64,000 nt of DNA from Brevundimonas diminuta (GTDB taxonomy: Bacteria > Pseudomonadota > Alphaproteobacteria > Caulobacterales > Caulobacteraceae). The notes below the pieces were generated by a model, which did not search any database, was not told where the DNA came from, and saw nothing but the letters and a program-made list of their open reading frames with translations. Position numbers and translations under genes: made by a program. Each line of letters opens with the position of its first letter. The first letter of the stretch is position 1. Location: the NCBI RefSeq assembly GCF_022654015.1, contig NZ_CP073063.1:1550001-1614000 (forward strand). Direction: 5' to 3'. This document shows positions 17,194-25,476 of this stretch, one piece after another.

Positions 17194-17991
17194 TCAGCGT
17201 CCGACGTTCAGCGTAACCAGTTCCTTAGCGTCGTCGAAAATGCCGTCGTTTCGGCGATCCTTGGACCTGACCACGGCGATGACGATCGGGCCGCCGCTGG
17301 GGCCGCGCGCCTCGAAGCCGACCTGGCGCCAGCCCGCATCGCCGGGCTGATCATCAGCCAGGATATAGGTCATGCGCGTCGCCGCACCCGGCGCACGGGT
17401 GCGCACGCGCGTGGAGTTGTCGTTGGCGTCCACGCTGACCGTCGAGGTTTCGGTGCGGACGTTTTGTCCGTCCTTGGACTGGATGTTTATGCCGCCGATG
17501 CGGACGCTGGCGTTATCGCCCTGGGTTTCGATCTTCAGGCCGGGCAGGCGGACCGAGGCGTCCTCGCCGCGCGTCTTGATGTCGACCCCAGGCGCTTGGA
17601 CGGAAGTCGTATCGCCTGCCTCGATCGCTGGCGGCGGCGCATCTCCGGCTCCGGGAGCAAGGCGCGCGACCGTATGGGGCAGATCGGCGCTGGCGCGCGC
17701 TTCGAAGTCCCGCAGCACGTCATCGACGGAGCGACCATCCAGCTTGACCAGATGCAGCACGACGTCGGCGCCCTTGGGGCCGCCATAGACGCAGTTCGCG
17801 CCGCCCGCCGCCGCCAGGCCCTTTCGCGTCAGGACGCCAAGACTGTCGGGGCATTGCAGGGCGTCGATCACCTTCAATACGCCCGCGCCCTGATCGTCGC
17901 TGGAGGAGGTGGTGGTGATGCGGACCGAGTTGTCGCCGTCGCAGGCGGCAAGGCTGGCGCTGAGGGCTAGATAAAGCAGGATATGACGCAT
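17194..17991 (-). CDS. Putative lipoprotein of unknown function
   Basis: A 265-residue protein beginning MRHILLYLALSASLAACDGD, a lipoprotein signal with an LAAC lipobox. The middle third has repeating short beta-like segments with the pattern D-x-SVRxxGxxI (about residues 150-200), and the C-terminal region is TRMTYILADDQPGDAGWRQVGFE. No enzyme motif is recognised. The ATG at 17991 is chosen because GAGAGG precedes it and the lipobox then falls at residue 19; a longer reading frame upstream lacks these. It is probably inserted in the outer membrane. Confidence 0.75.
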   Translation of the reverse strand: MRHILLYLALSASLAACDGDNSVRITTTSSSDDQGAGVLKVIDALQCPDSLGVLTRKGLAAAGGANCVYGGPKGADVVLHLVKLDGRSVDDVLRDFEARASADLPHTVARLAPGAGDAPPPAIEAGDTTSVQAPGVDIKTRGEDASVRLPGLKIETQGDNASVRIGGINIQSKDGQNVRTETSTVSVDANDNSTRVRTRAPGAATRMTYILADDQPGDAGWRQVGFEARGPSGGPIVIAVVRSKDRRNDGIFDDAKELVTLNVGR

Positions 17992-18064
17992 GGTCGAACC
18001 TCTCTTGGCCTCCATTCTGCCCGCTGCGGCCGCGTGATCCAGTGAAATCGCGGTAATCACCGGA

Positions 18065-18925
18065 TCAGCCGCCGGGGCGCGAGCCTTCGCGGCGGTTCAG
18101 GAAGGCCAGGCGTTCGAACAGATGGACGTCCTGTTCGTTCTTCAGCAGCGCGCCATGCAGCGGCGGGATCAGCTTGTTCGGTGTCTTCTCACGCAGGGTC
18201 TCGGCGTCGATATCCTCGACCAGCAGCAGCTTCAGCCAATCCAGAAGCTCCGAGGTGGACGGCTTCTTCTTCAGGCCCGGCGTGTCGCGGATTTCGTAGA
18301 AGGTCTTCAAAGCCTCGGAAACGAGGCGCGGTTTGATGCCGGGGAAGTGCACGTCGACGATAGCCGACAGGGTATCGGCGTCGGGGAAGCGAATGAAGTG
18401 GAAGAAGCAGCGCCGCAGGAAGGCGTCGGGCAGTTCCTTTTCATTGTTGGAGGTGATGATGACGATGGGGCGCACCTCGGCGCGGATCGTCTCGCCCGTT
18501 TCCTGGACGTAGAACTCCATTCGGTCGAGTTCTTGCAGTAGGTCGTTCGGAAACTCGATGTCGGCCTTGTCGATCTCGTCGATCAGCAGGACGGGGCGGG
18601 CAGGGGCGGTAAAGGCCTCCCACAGCTTGCCCTTCTTCAGATAGTTGCGGACGTCATGGACGCGCTCCTCGCCCAGCTGGCTGTCGCGCAGTCGGCTGAC
18701 GGCGTCATATTCATACAGGCCATTATGGGCCTTGGTCGTGGATTTGACGTGCCAGGTGATCAGCGGCGCGTCGAAGGCCTTGGCGATCTCATAGGCCAGG
18801 ACCGTCTTGCCTGTTCCAGGCTCGCCCTTGATCAGCAGGGGACGCTCTAACGCGACCGCAGCATTCACCGCGACCTTGAGGTCGGTCGTGGCGATATAAC
18901 GGTCCGTGCCTTCGAAACGGCTCAT
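18065..18925 (-). CDS. MoxR-family AAA+ ATPase
   Basis: A 286-residue MoxR-like AAA+ ATPase. It has a Walker A motif GEPGTGKT (about residue 35), a Walker B LLIDEIDKAD (about 100), sensor 1 TSNNEKELPDAFLRRC with the arginine finger, and a C-terminal lid. MoxR proteins act as chaperones for metal or complex assembly, often with a VWA protein, which is not in the window. The ATG at 18925 begins MSRFEGTDRY. It lies one base after the T-run of a strong hairpin, so its own Shine-Dalgarno bases are within the stem. Confidence 0.88.
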   Translation of the reverse strand: MSRFEGTDRYIATTDLKVAVNAAVALERPLLIKGEPGTGKTVLAYEIAKAFDAPLITWHVKSTTKAHNGLYEYDAVSRLRDSQLGEERVHDVRNYLKKGKLWEAFTAPARPVLLIDEIDKADIEFPNDLLQELDRMEFYVQETGETIRAEVRPIVIITSNNEKELPDAFLRRCFFHFIRFPDADTLSAIVDVHFPGIKPRLVSEALKTFYEIRDTPGLKKKPSTSELLDWLKLLLVEDIDAETLREKTPNKLIPPLHGALLKNEQDVHLFERLAFLNRREGSRPGG

Positions 18926-18961
18926 AAAAAAAACCCACTCCGTGTTTCCACGGAGTGGGTT
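18926..18961 (-). terminator. Strong terminator hairpin abutting the moxR start
   Basis: A 13-bp perfect stem (AACCCACTCCGTG with its complement, four-base loop) followed on the minus strand by a T-run that ends at the moxR ATG. It ends the transcript of the small gene at 18990-19184. The GGAG that would serve moxR lies inside the 3' arm. Confidence 0.9.
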
Positions 18962-18989
18962 AGCGGATCGTCCGCGTCGTGAACAGCGA

Positions 18990-19184
18990 TCAGGTGATGC
19001 GCTTGGCCGAGACCGGATCGCTGGCGGGGAAGGTTTCTTCCAGACCCTCATCCACCAGCGCCTCCTGGCGGCTTTCGGACTTTTCGATCTTGTCGAGTTG
19101 GTCCGGCACGCCGTCCTGCGAGGGCGTGCGCTTGGCGTGCGGGGCGTCGGTCGATGCGTCGTGACGGGCTTTGTCGTCGTTCAT
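18990..19184 (-). CDS. Small conserved protein with ETFPASDP motif
   Basis: A 64-residue, highly charged protein ending LVDEGLEETFPASDPVSAKRIT. The EExFPASDP tail is shared by many small alphaproteobacterial proteins of unknown function, often near stress genes. It is hydrophilic, has no membrane segment, and is probably partly disordered. It lies 12 bases downstream of the acidic 147-residue gene and is ended by the strong hairpin at 18926. Confidence 0.7.
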   Translation of the reverse strand: MNDDKARHDASTDAPHAKRTPSQDGVPDQLDKIEKSESRQEALVDEGLEETFPASDPVSAKRIT

Positions 19185-19196
19185 ATCATTGTCTCC

Positions 19197-19640
19197 TTAT
19201 CGCGCCGGAGCGTCTTGATCGCCGTCCGGGCCGTATCCCAGGTCCGTGATGTCGTCGTCCGAGAGCCGTTTGGCCTCCCAGTGGGCGGCGCTGGCCTGCG
19301 CGCCGCGTTCGTTTTCCATCAGGCCCGAATAGACGAGCTCGACTTCATCCGGCGCCGACGCAGGTTCGCCTTGGGCGTCGATCTGATTGCGGTTTTCGCC
19401 ATCCACGCCCAACAGGGCGTCGGCTTCGCGTTCGATACCGTCGAGCGCCAACTGGTCATTGAGATCGATCTCGGCGTCCTCGTCGAAATCCTCGTCGTCG
19501 GCGTCGCCATCGGCCTGGGTCACGTCCAGCACCTGGTCGGCCTCATCCAGCAGGAATTCGCCGTCGCCCTCGTCGTCCAGATGGGTTTCGTCGAACGTCT
19601 CAGACTGTTCCTGATCGTCCTGGTAGTCGTTGTCCGGCAT
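19197..19640 (-). CDS. Acidic hypothetical protein
   Basis: A 147-residue protein that is extremely Asp/Glu-rich in its first two thirds (runs such as DADDEDFDEDAEIDLND), with a more ordered C-terminus (VELVYSGLMENERGAQAS, then SDDDITDLGYG). The ATG at 19640 follows GAGGAG with good spacing. The function is not recognised. It is probably co-transcribed with the ETFPASDP protein. Confidence 0.6.
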   Translation of the reverse strand: MPDNDYQDDQEQSETFDETHLDDEGDGEFLLDEADQVLDVTQADGDADDEDFDEDAEIDLNDQLALDGIEREADALLGVDGENRNQIDAQGEPASAPDEVELVYSGLMENERGAQASAAHWEAKRLSDDDITDLGYGPDGDQDAPAR

Positions 19641-19796
19641 GGTCGTCTCCTCTTCGACAAGCCAACGCAACGGCGACGATACGCGTTCCAGCGGATCGAT
19701 CTCACAAGGGATGGTTAACCGATGCAGGCGTAGAGTGCGATTCACTCGGAGCCGTCGTGCGCGACCGGCTCGACCATGACTGGAGTACGGTCCTCA

Positions 19797-20219
19797 ATGG
19801 CCTTGAAGCTGTCGCTAAAACCCGGCGAGAAGTTCGTTTTGAATGGCGCCGTGGTCCAGAACGGCGATCGTCGCGGCGTGTTGATCCTTCAAAACCGCGC
19901 CAGCGTCCTGCGCGAGAAGGACATCATGCAGGCCGAGGACGTCACCACGCCCGCACGCCGCATCTATTTCCCGATCATGATGATGTATCTGGACGAGAGT
20001 TCGGCCTCGAAGTTTTTTGACGAACTCGCTCTGCGGATCACCGAATTCATGGGCGCGACGCACAACCCGGACATTCTGGCCGAATGCGTCTCGGCCTCGC
20101 GTCATGTGCTGGCGCGCGAATATTACAAGGCCCTGATGTCGGCGCGTAAGATTGTCGAGTATGAAGAGAGAGTGCTGAATGTCGCTTCAGGCCTACACAG
20201 CGGCGACAGCGAGGGCTGA
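19797..20219 (+). CDS. flbT: Flagellar biosynthesis repressor FlbT
   Basis: A 140-residue post-transcriptional regulator that binds flagellin mRNA and represses its translation. It matches Caulobacter Flb[25 protein letters not shown] (in pieces), [30 protein letters not shown] and [18 protein letters not shown]. The start at 19797 ([12 protein letters not shown]) equals the family start; earlier ATG and GTG codons give non-conserved extensions. Its 3' end overlaps flaF by 41 bases, indicating translational coupling of the two antagonistic regulators. Confidence 0.95.
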   Translation: MALKLSLKPGEKFVLNGAVVQNGDRRGVLILQNRASVLREKDIMQAEDVTTPARRIYFPIMMMYLDESSASKFFDELALRITEFMGATHNPDILAECVSASRHVLAREYYKALMSARKIVEYEERVLNVASGLHSGDSEG

Positions 20220-20544
20220 GAGCCCGCGCGACCTGGAGTACCGTCTGTTCGGTCAGGTCACGCGCGCTCTGGTTCACGCCTCGACCGTCGACGAATCCGA
20301 CATCGCCACCCGTATCGACGCGCTGGACTGGAACCGGCGTCTCTGGTCGACGCTGGCCGGCGAATGCAGCGATGCAGGCAATGCTCTGGGCGCTCCGATG
20401 CGCGCGCAGATCATTTCCCTGAGCCTGTTCATCAATCGCCATTCCTCGGCGATCATGCGGGGTGAAGAGAGCTTTCAGGATCTGATCGATATCAATCGCA
20501 TGATCATGCAGGGCCTGTCCGGCGGGGCGTCGCCGACGCAGTAG
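20179..20544 (+). CDS. flaF: Flagellin synthesis activator FlaF
   Basis: A 121-residue FlaF-family protein that promotes flagellin secretion and synthesis in alphaproteobacteria. It begins [24 protein letters not shown] and carries the family blocks [28 protein letters not shown] and [15 protein letters not shown]. It overlaps flbT. It is the last host gene on this side; foreign sequence starts about 105 bases downstream. Confidence 0.93.
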   Translation: MSLQAYTAATARAESPRDLEYRLFGQVTRALVHASTVDESDIATRIDALDWNRRLWSTLAGECSDAGNALGAPMRAQIISLSLFINRHSSAIMRGEESFQDLIDINRMIMQGLSGGASPTQ

Positions 20545-20649
20545 ATCGCCACGCGTTCACGAAAGCGCGAAGCCCATTGGCGCAAGGCGTTGAGCCGTCT
20601 TATGTTTCACCTCCCTGTTCAACAGTCGAAAGGAAGTCAAACCCACACA

Positions 20650-20657
20650 TGTCTCAT
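20650..20657. other. Candidate left attachment core
   Basis: TGTCTCAT, which recurs at 62742-62749. It lies 105 bp after flaF, where host sequence gives way to prophage-type genes. A short shared core fits a large serine recombinase rather than a tyrosine integrase, which normally leaves 15 bp or more. An 8-bp match in two intervals of this size can arise by chance, so support comes mainly from position and from the 42.1-kb spacing. Confidence 0.45.
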
Positions 20658-20696
20658 ACGAGGCGCGGGGTTTGGCGGGGCAGGGAAGGGGTCGGC

Positions 20697-21206
20697 TTAA
20701 TGTTGGAAAGGCCGCATTTCGCGGTCGCAAACTTCGTAAAAGTCCTCGACGATTTTGTTCAGATCATTGCGGAGTTTCGGCCTCTGCTTGATAGCTTCAT
20801 CTCTTTCGCCGGGTATCCGACTGGTCAGCATATCTGATGTGCCCTGATAGTCCGCTGCGAGATACCAGAGGCGGTCGATGATCGCCTTCATTTCGCGTGG
20901 AAAGAGATATTGGGCGCGCTTCGACTCTTCGAGAAACGCCGTATCCTCTTCCGTCCAAAAATCCTTTTTGGATCGGACGCGGCTCACGAATCTGTTGAGC
21001 ACCACGACGAAGGCATATCGCTTCTCGAAAAGCTCAAGGCGAATGCGGGCCTCTTCGGTTGAGGCCACGCGATCCGCGATTTTGGCTTGCAGTTCTTGGA
21101 TACGGGACTGCTTCAAGCCGACGATCAACGCCGCCAAAACAGCGGCGCAGCCTGTGAACAGCGTCGCCCACGCACCCCAATCGACTTCACATTGTGCCGG
21201 TATCAT
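20697..21206 (-). CDS. Hypothetical membrane-anchored protein
   Basis: A 169-residue protein with one transmembrane helix (about residues 10-30, WATLFTGCAAVLAALIVGL), then a charged, helical, probably cytosolic body (IQELQAKIADRVASTEEAR, FEKRYAFVVVLNRFVSRV). The topology, a short N-terminal stub and one helix followed by a soluble helical domain, is common in small defence or phage cargo proteins, but no family is recognised. The ATG at 21206 removes overlap with the integrase gene. It lies at the extreme left of the element, downstream of the integrase on the same strand. Confidence 0.65.
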   Translation of the reverse strand: MIPAQCEVDWGAWATLFTGCAAVLAALIVGLKQSRIQELQAKIADRVASTEEARIRLELFEKRYAFVVVLNRFVSRVRSKKDFWTEEDTAFLEESKRAQYLFPREMKAIIDRLWYLAADYQGTSDMLTSRIPGERDEAIKQRPKLRNDLNKIVEDFYEVCDREMRPFQH

Positions 21207-21237
21207 CAACCAGATTTGCGAAGCGTTCGACCGAACG

Positions 21238-22125
21238 TCAAGCCGCGATCTCGTCCACCATACCCACGAGGTCATCAGCCGACAGGTGGCCGTAGCGATC
21301 TGCCGTAATCTGGATGCTGGCGTGACCGGCCAGCTTGGACACGAGCGCGATTGGATGTCGCTTCATCGCCTTGGTCAGCGTGGTGTGGCGGGTGGAGTGG
21401 TAGCGGACCAACGAGAAGTCATGGCCGCGCCCGGCCATGTCCTGCCTGACCGCCTTCCACATTCCCCAGAGAACCGATGCGGTGAAAGGAAAGAGCGGGC
21501 CATTTCCCGCCTGTAGGCGCAGTGCCGGAAGCAGCCTGACAATCTCGGCCGACAGCGGGACGATCCGGGGCTTTTTGCTCTTGGTCGTGTAGCGTTCGAA
21601 GATCACGAAGTGCCGGGCGTCGCGCTGCTCGATGTGTCCCGGCCAGACCCGCAACGCCTCGCCTCGCCGACAGGCCGTGGCCAGCAAGAACCTCATGAAG
21701 GCGTCGAACCGGCTCCAATCGCGGTGCGGCTCGGCCTCGCGCCGGGCGGCGATGACCTCGAACATGTCCGCCAGTTCGGCGTCGGAGATCGTGCGTTCTT
21801 GGATGTTGTTGATGTCGAACGTCGGGAAAGTCGGCTTGGCTTTCAGGACCGGCGAGCCATCGTCGTTCGTCATCCGCGTGGCGATGGTCAGGGCGTTGGA
21901 CAGGGTGTCCAGCTTACGTTTGACGGTCGCGGGCGCCGCCGCCTTCCGGCCGTAAGTCTCAAGGTCTGACGCCAGTTTCTTGAGCCGGGTGTAATGCAGA
22001 TCAGCGATGTCCTCTTCGCCGATCAGAGCGGCAAGCTGCTTGATGTTGGTGCGGAGGGTGGCCTTGGATCGGGCGCCACGCCATTCGTGCACTTCGCAGT
22101 AGCGCAGGAGTTCGCGGACCTTCAC
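21238..22125 (-). CDS. Tyrosine recombinase/phage integrase
   Basis: A 295-residue tyrosine recombinase. The N-terminal SAM-like DNA-binding part (about residues 1-100) is followed by the catalytic domain with the first Arg in LATACRRGEAL, a beta-hairpin Lys in TTKSKKPRIVPL, HSTRHTTLTKAM (His-x-x-Arg), LAGHASIQI (His) and DRYGHL (nucleophile Tyr). All six catalytic positions appear intact. It overlaps the upstream winged-helix gene by four bases (ATGA), so the two are translationally coupled. It may mobilise the left-hand cargo block, since a separate serine recombinase lies at the other end. Confidence 0.93.
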   Translation of the reverse strand: MKVRELLRYCEVHEWRGARSKATLRTNIKQLAALIGEEDIADLHYTRLKKLASDLETYGRKAAAPATVKRKLDTLSNALTIATRMTNDDGSPVLKAKPTFPTFDINNIQERTISDAELADMFEVIAARREAEPHRDWSRFDAFMRFLLATACRRGEALRVWPGHIEQRDARHFVIFERYTTKSKKPRIVPLSAEIVRLLPALRLQAGNGPLFPFTASVLWGMWKAVRQDMAGRGHDFSLVRYHSTRHTTLTKAMKRHPIALVSKLAGHASIQITADRYGHLSADDLVGMVDEIAA

Positions 22126-22613
22126 GGTTTCTCTTTCAGCAGCTTGGCGATCTTGAGGGCGACCTCTTCGCCCTCCGGGGTTAGGCGCAGGAATTTCTCG
22201 CGTCGGTCGTCCTCGTTTTCCTCGACGTAGGCCCAGCCCAGAGCGTCAGGCTCCTTCTTGGTGGGCTTGAGGAAAAGTTGGTAGCTGCGGCCGATGGACT
22301 GACCGAGCAGTTCATCACCGTGCTTATCGCTCCCAGCCTTCTCACGGATGGTCGCGATGGTGATGTTGTGACCAAGGCTGACCTGTTCGACGATCATCGC
22401 GAACGTCAGCAGTTGGCGCACCGTCACACGGGTCGGTAGTTCCTTCGCGAGGGTTTGAAGGGCAGCAGCGAACGTCATGAACGTCCAGACGTGGGGTTTG
22501 ATCGAGGCCATGGCCGAATCCTTTTGCACGAGGCGCAAAGGATGCGTCGGCTTGGCCTTAAGCTCAATGAACATATCGAGCGTGTCGTCGCACGACAGGG
22601 CGGCAGACCTCAT
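22122..22613 (-). CDS. Winged-helix (MarR-like) protein
   Basis: A 163-residue protein with a winged-helix pattern: helix LLTFAMIVEQVSLGHNITIATIREKAG, recognition-like segment QSIGRSYQLFLKP, wing DDRREKFLRLTPEGEEVALKIAKLL. The final LTPEGxxxxxxI is typical of MarR-type domains. Start ATG 22613 overlaps the stop of the membrane-protein gene (ATGA), and the stop overlaps the integrase start, so three genes form a tightly coupled unit. An internal ATG at 22511 is an alternative. It may control the integrase. Confidence 0.7.
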   Translation of the reverse strand: MRSAALSCDDTLDMFIELKAKPTHPLRLVQKDSAMASIKPHVWTFMTFAAALQTLAKELPTRVTVRQLLTFAMIVEQVSLGHNITIATIREKAGSDKHGDELLGQSIGRSYQLFLKPTKKEPDALGWAYVEENEDDRREKFLRLTPEGEEVALKIAKLLKEKP

Positions 22614-22852
22614 TTGCGAAAACCCGAGAAGAAGCCATCGAGGCAGAACAGGGTGATAAGGGCTGCGACCGGCGCGATTGCGCCAAGCTCGCTAAACCAA
22701 TCGCCCATGCCCTTGAGGATCATGGACGCGGCATGAAGCAGCCACAGCAACGATCCACCCGACTGTCGCAGTTGAAGTTCGAGGATCGTCGCGAAGAACC
22801 CCGCGATAATCACCTTGGCCCAGCCCCGAGCCGCCCTATTCGCTTCCATCAT
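22610..22852 (-). CDS. Small two-helix membrane protein
   Basis: An 80-residue protein with two hydrophobic stretches (about residues 12-27 and 55-72: KVIIAGFFATILELQ and IAPVAALITLFCLDGFF). No family is recognised. It is first in the coupled unit with the winged-helix protein and integrase, directly after a terminator-like hairpin. It resembles small phage membrane proteins, but a holin role is not supported at this position. Confidence 0.5.
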   Translation of the reverse strand: MMEANRAARGWAKVIIAGFFATILELQLRQSGGSLLWLLHAASMILKGMGDWFSELGAIAPVAALITLFCLDGFFSGFRK

Positions 22853-22920
22853 GACAACCTGTTATGTGCTTTGGAATCATGATGGCGCCGATGACTCTTT
22901 TGGTCAATCGTGTCAAAAAG

Positions 22921-22953
22921 AAAGACCGCCTCGTTTCCGAGACGGCCTTCTTT
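22921..22953 (-). terminator. Terminator-like hairpin upstream of the integrase unit
   Basis: An imperfect long stem (AGACCGCCTCG against CGAGACGGCCTT, TTTC loop). On the minus strand it is followed by TCTTTCTTTTT. It would insulate the integrase unit from upstream transcription; on the plus strand TTCTTTG follows, so it may work both ways. Confidence 0.55.
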
Positions 22954-23065
22954 GTTCAGAACAACCGGGATACGGCGCCGAACCACGAGATCAGAGGATG
23001 CAGATTGCATCCCAAAACCATGCGGAACATTGCCCCACTCGGCTGGCTGACCTCGATAGCGAATA

Positions 23066-23090
23066 ACAGGTTCAAGTCCTGTCTCCTCTA
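23066..23090 (+). other. tRNA 3'-end remnant (T-arm plus acceptor strand)
   Basis: The sequence has a five-base-pair T-stem ACAGG/CCTGT around the canonical loop TTCAAGT, then CTCCTCT and a discriminator A. A partly complementary AGAGGA lies at 22993, but no D-arm or anticodon arm can be folded between them, and CCA is absent. It looks like a tRNA 3' fragment, as left by integration into a tRNA gene, or a decayed phage tRNA. It lies 1 kb from the tyrosine integrase. Confidence 0.4.
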
Positions 23091-23338
23091 CCTCCTGCAT
23101 CCCGGTCCCTTGGGGTAGTCGGGGGATGCTTTAGGCCAGCGTAGGCTGGGGTTTGTTTGGCCTGTGTTTGGTCCGGTTCTGGTGACCCCTTACACGCTCC
23201 GACTATATCGTTGGCGATTGCGCGCCTTGGGTGGGAGATGGTTAGCGAGCTTTGCGGCTGCAAGAGCCAGCGCGAAAAAATGCGACTGCGCGCCTATAAC
23301 CGTCCGCAACCGGTGATAGCCTGACGCTATTACATCTG

Positions 23339-24586
23339 ATGGATCAGCATATGAGTCGCGGCTTTTCTGACAACTGCCTGTTCTCGCGATACGACGGGTT
23401 CGCAATCCAGCATGAGCGGATTCAAAACCTTCAGTCACAAATCGCCAACCTTCCGGCTGAACGCATACTCAACACCGATATCGACGCGCTGATCGACTAC
23501 TATGTCGCGTCGAACCACATCGACGTCCCAAGGCTCAGATTGGATGAACTCACTGCCGAGCATAGCGAGCGTCAGATTGAGGTGAATGATCGCTACTACG
23601 ACGGTGGCACTTACATGGTGAGCGGCGACAACTATCGGATCGAGATTCCCTTTGATGGGCGCGAGGAGGTGTTCCATTGGTCGTCGAATATGTCGAGCAG
23701 CCCGCCGCGTGCGGAAGTCATTCAGAATATGGTCGTCTTTAACATCGCAGGGCGCGAGATAAGCGCGGAGCAGGTTCAGAGAACGATCAAGGAAACCACG
23801 GGAAACATTGCTCAACATCTGGATTGGTCGCGATCATTTTGGGCCGGTTTTGACACTAAGGTCAGGCAGACCGCGCAGCTTGGGCTACGGGACCGCGAAG
23901 CAAAGCTCCTCGCTTCCAATGCACAGAAATCCGCACTCGCGAACCTCGGCATCAAGCTGAAAGAGAAACCCGCCGATCCCAACGCTTATACCCCACCTCC
24001 TATCAAAACTCGGATCGTGCCGCAGATGCCGCCCATGACGCCATCGCGACCGGCAGACCCAACCCTCGACAAAGAGTCATACGCCCGCATTCTCGGTCTC
24101 GTTCGGGGCGCGGGTCGGAGTATCGAGCAGAGTTCATCTCGGACACGGAGCCTCGACGAAGAAGGGCTTCGCGACATGTTCCTTGTTCCCTTAAACGCTC
24201 ACTTCGGCACAGCTACCGGCGAAGCATTTAACTTTACCGGGAAGACCGACATTTTGATCAAAGAGCGCGGCGGCAATCTTTTCGTCGCTGAATGCAAGTT
24301 CTGGGGTGGGGCAGCGCAGTTTGCGGTAACCATCGACCAACTGCTGGGCTATCTGACTTGGCGAGACACTAAGTGTGCAATCATTATCTTCAACAGGAAT
24401 GTCGGATTTAGCGGCGTGGTTGAACAACTTGCTGAACTTCCGAAGCGGCACTCTCAATATATTTCCGGTCCCCGGCACCTCGACGATACAAGCAACGAGT
24501 TTACGTTCAGGCTTCCAAACGACCCCGACCGACACGTCACGATTTCGGTCTTGGCGTTCGATCTCGGACCGAAAGAAACCACCTAA
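23339..24586 (+). CDS. PD-(D/E)XK-type nuclease, putative defence protein
   Basis: A 415-residue protein. The C-terminal domain has the core of a PD-(D/E)XK nuclease: FTGKTDILIKERGGNLFVAECKFWGG, where D and the E-x-K triad follow at the right spacing (about residues 303-322), then a helix VTIDQLLGYLTWRD. The N-terminal ~200 residues are a separate, unrecognised domain with a HWSSNMSSSPP segment, followed by a Pro-rich linker (about residues 215-250). This modular plan, sensor plus linker plus Mrr-like nuclease, fits type IV restriction or abortive-infection effectors. It is the only plus-strand gene in its neighbourhood, so it has its own promoter. Confidence 0.7.
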   Translation: MDQHMSRGFSDNCLFSRYDGFAIQHERIQNLQSQIANLPAERILNTDIDALIDYYVASNHIDVPRLRLDELTAEHSERQIEVNDRYYDGGTYMVSGDNYRIEIPFDGREEVFHWSSNMSSSPPRAEVIQNMVVFNIAGREISAEQVQRTIKETTGNIAQHLDWSRSFWAGFDTKVRQTAQLGLRDREAKLLASNAQKSALANLGIKLKEKPADPNAYTPPPIKTRIVPQMPPMTPSRPADPTLDKESYARILGLVRGAGRSIEQSSSRTRSLDEEGLRDMFLVPLNAHFGTATGEAFNFTGKTDILIKERGGNLFVAECKFWGGAAQFAVTIDQLLGYLTWRDTKCAIIIFNRNVGFSGVVEQLAELPKRHSQYISGPRHLDDTSNEFTFRLPNDPDRHVTISVLAFDLGPKETT

Positions 24587-24801
24587 TCGACGCCTTTATT
24601 GAGCAGATAGGTTTCAAGGAAGGCGGCAGCTTCTTCGCGATCCGCTTCCACCTTCACCAGATGGTTTTCCAGTTCGTGGAGACGGGTCCGCGCTTGGCTG
24701 ATGTCACCGCGGGTCTTCAATGCGCTCGCTTCTGCGCGCTTCCACATGTCCCACATTATCGCGAGACGCTGCGGTGTTAGTTCCTCGGGGGAGTAGATCA
24801 T
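24583..24801 (-). CDS. Small coiled-coil protein
   Basis: A 72-residue helical protein with heptad-like spacing (about residues 15-65: WKRAEASALKTRGDI, then ARTRLHELENHLVKVEADREEAA). The function is not recognised. It overlaps the HNH gene by four bases upstream and the stop of the nuclease gene by four bases downstream, so it is probably translated with HNH. Confidence 0.5.
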   Translation of the reverse strand: MIYSPEELTPQRLAIMWDMWKRAEASALKTRGDISQARTRLHELENHLVKVEADREEAAAFLETYLLNKGVD

Positions 24802-25424
24802 AGCTCGCCCCGGACCATCGCCCAGAGTTGACGAAGGATCGTGCCGTCGCGTTCGTCGCGCCCGCGCTTTGCGTTCAGACGATAGCGAGCATGGTCCTTG
24901 CGGTTCTTGAGCATGGCGATTGCGTCAGCCGCAGACACGGGTTGACCGTGGTAGTGAAAGGGCGACATCAAGCTACGCCCCGCGAAAAACGAAATAAGCG
25001 TTGGAACGATCTTGTCTTTCTTCGCCGAATTATAGTCGCCTCGCATGGCCACGAGGTTGTTCTCGTGATGCAGCCCGCCTTTGGCGAGCGGAACGATGTG
25101 ATCGACGTGATACGGGCGGCCGAACCGCGCGGTCAGGCGATTGGCCAGCGCATATACAGCCGCGATCTTGGCTTCGTCCCGATCAGGGGACAGAGCAGCC
25201 AGCTTCACCGCGCGACGGCGGTTGTTATCAGAGGCAAGCTTATTGAGGTTGTTCTTGCGATACGCTTTCTGTGTGCCTTGCCTCGCTTCGGGGTGCGCTC
25301 GGTTCCAGACCGCAGCGGCGGCCGAGTTGCAGGGGCTACAAATCCGGTCGGGCTTTCTCACTCGTGACGCTGACCAGTTCACTCCCGGCGTCAACGCATC
25401 AGCGCATTTTCGACATTTCTCCAT
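24798..25424 (-). CDS. HNH endonuclease
   Basis: A 208-residue protein. An N-terminal zinc-ribbon-like module (CRKCADAL, then ICSPCNSAA) is followed by a basic linker and an HNH domain (YHVDHIVPLAKGGLHHENNL, then YNSAKKDK, about residues 110-145) with the HNH-type D-H, N and the final His/Asn positions. It probably nicks or cuts DNA. The ATG at 25424 is preferred over a TTG at 25436. It is preceded by a strong terminator and could be a phage homing-type or packaging-type nuclease, but its position among cargo genes argues for a mobile or defence role. Confidence 0.8.
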   Translation of the reverse strand: MEKCRKCADALTPGVNWSASRVRKPDRICSPCNSAAAAVWNRAHPEARQGTQKAYRKNNLNKLASDNNRRRAVKLAALSPDRDEAKIAAVYALANRLTARFGRPYHVDHIVPLAKGGLHHENNLVAMRGDYNSAKKDKIVPTLISFFAGRSLMSPFHYHGQPVSAADAIAMLKNRKDHARYRLNAKRGRDERDGTILRQLWAMVRGEL

Positions 25425-25443
25425 TTCGATTTCCAAACGAAAA

Positions 25444-25476
25444 AGGCCCCACCGATGAGCAAGATCGGCAGGGCCT
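25444..25476 (-). terminator. Strong terminator upstream of the HNH gene
   Basis: A 13-bp stem including two G-T pairs (AGGCCC core) with a 7-base loop, followed on the minus strand by TTTTTCG. It closely resembles the hairpin at 27296-27327. Confidence 0.7.

Noticed and set aside
22849..23100. Minus-strand frame beginning MQEVEETGLEP
   Set aside because: This start is the usual artefact of translating a tRNA 3' end in reverse; it supports the tRNA remnant and not a protein.
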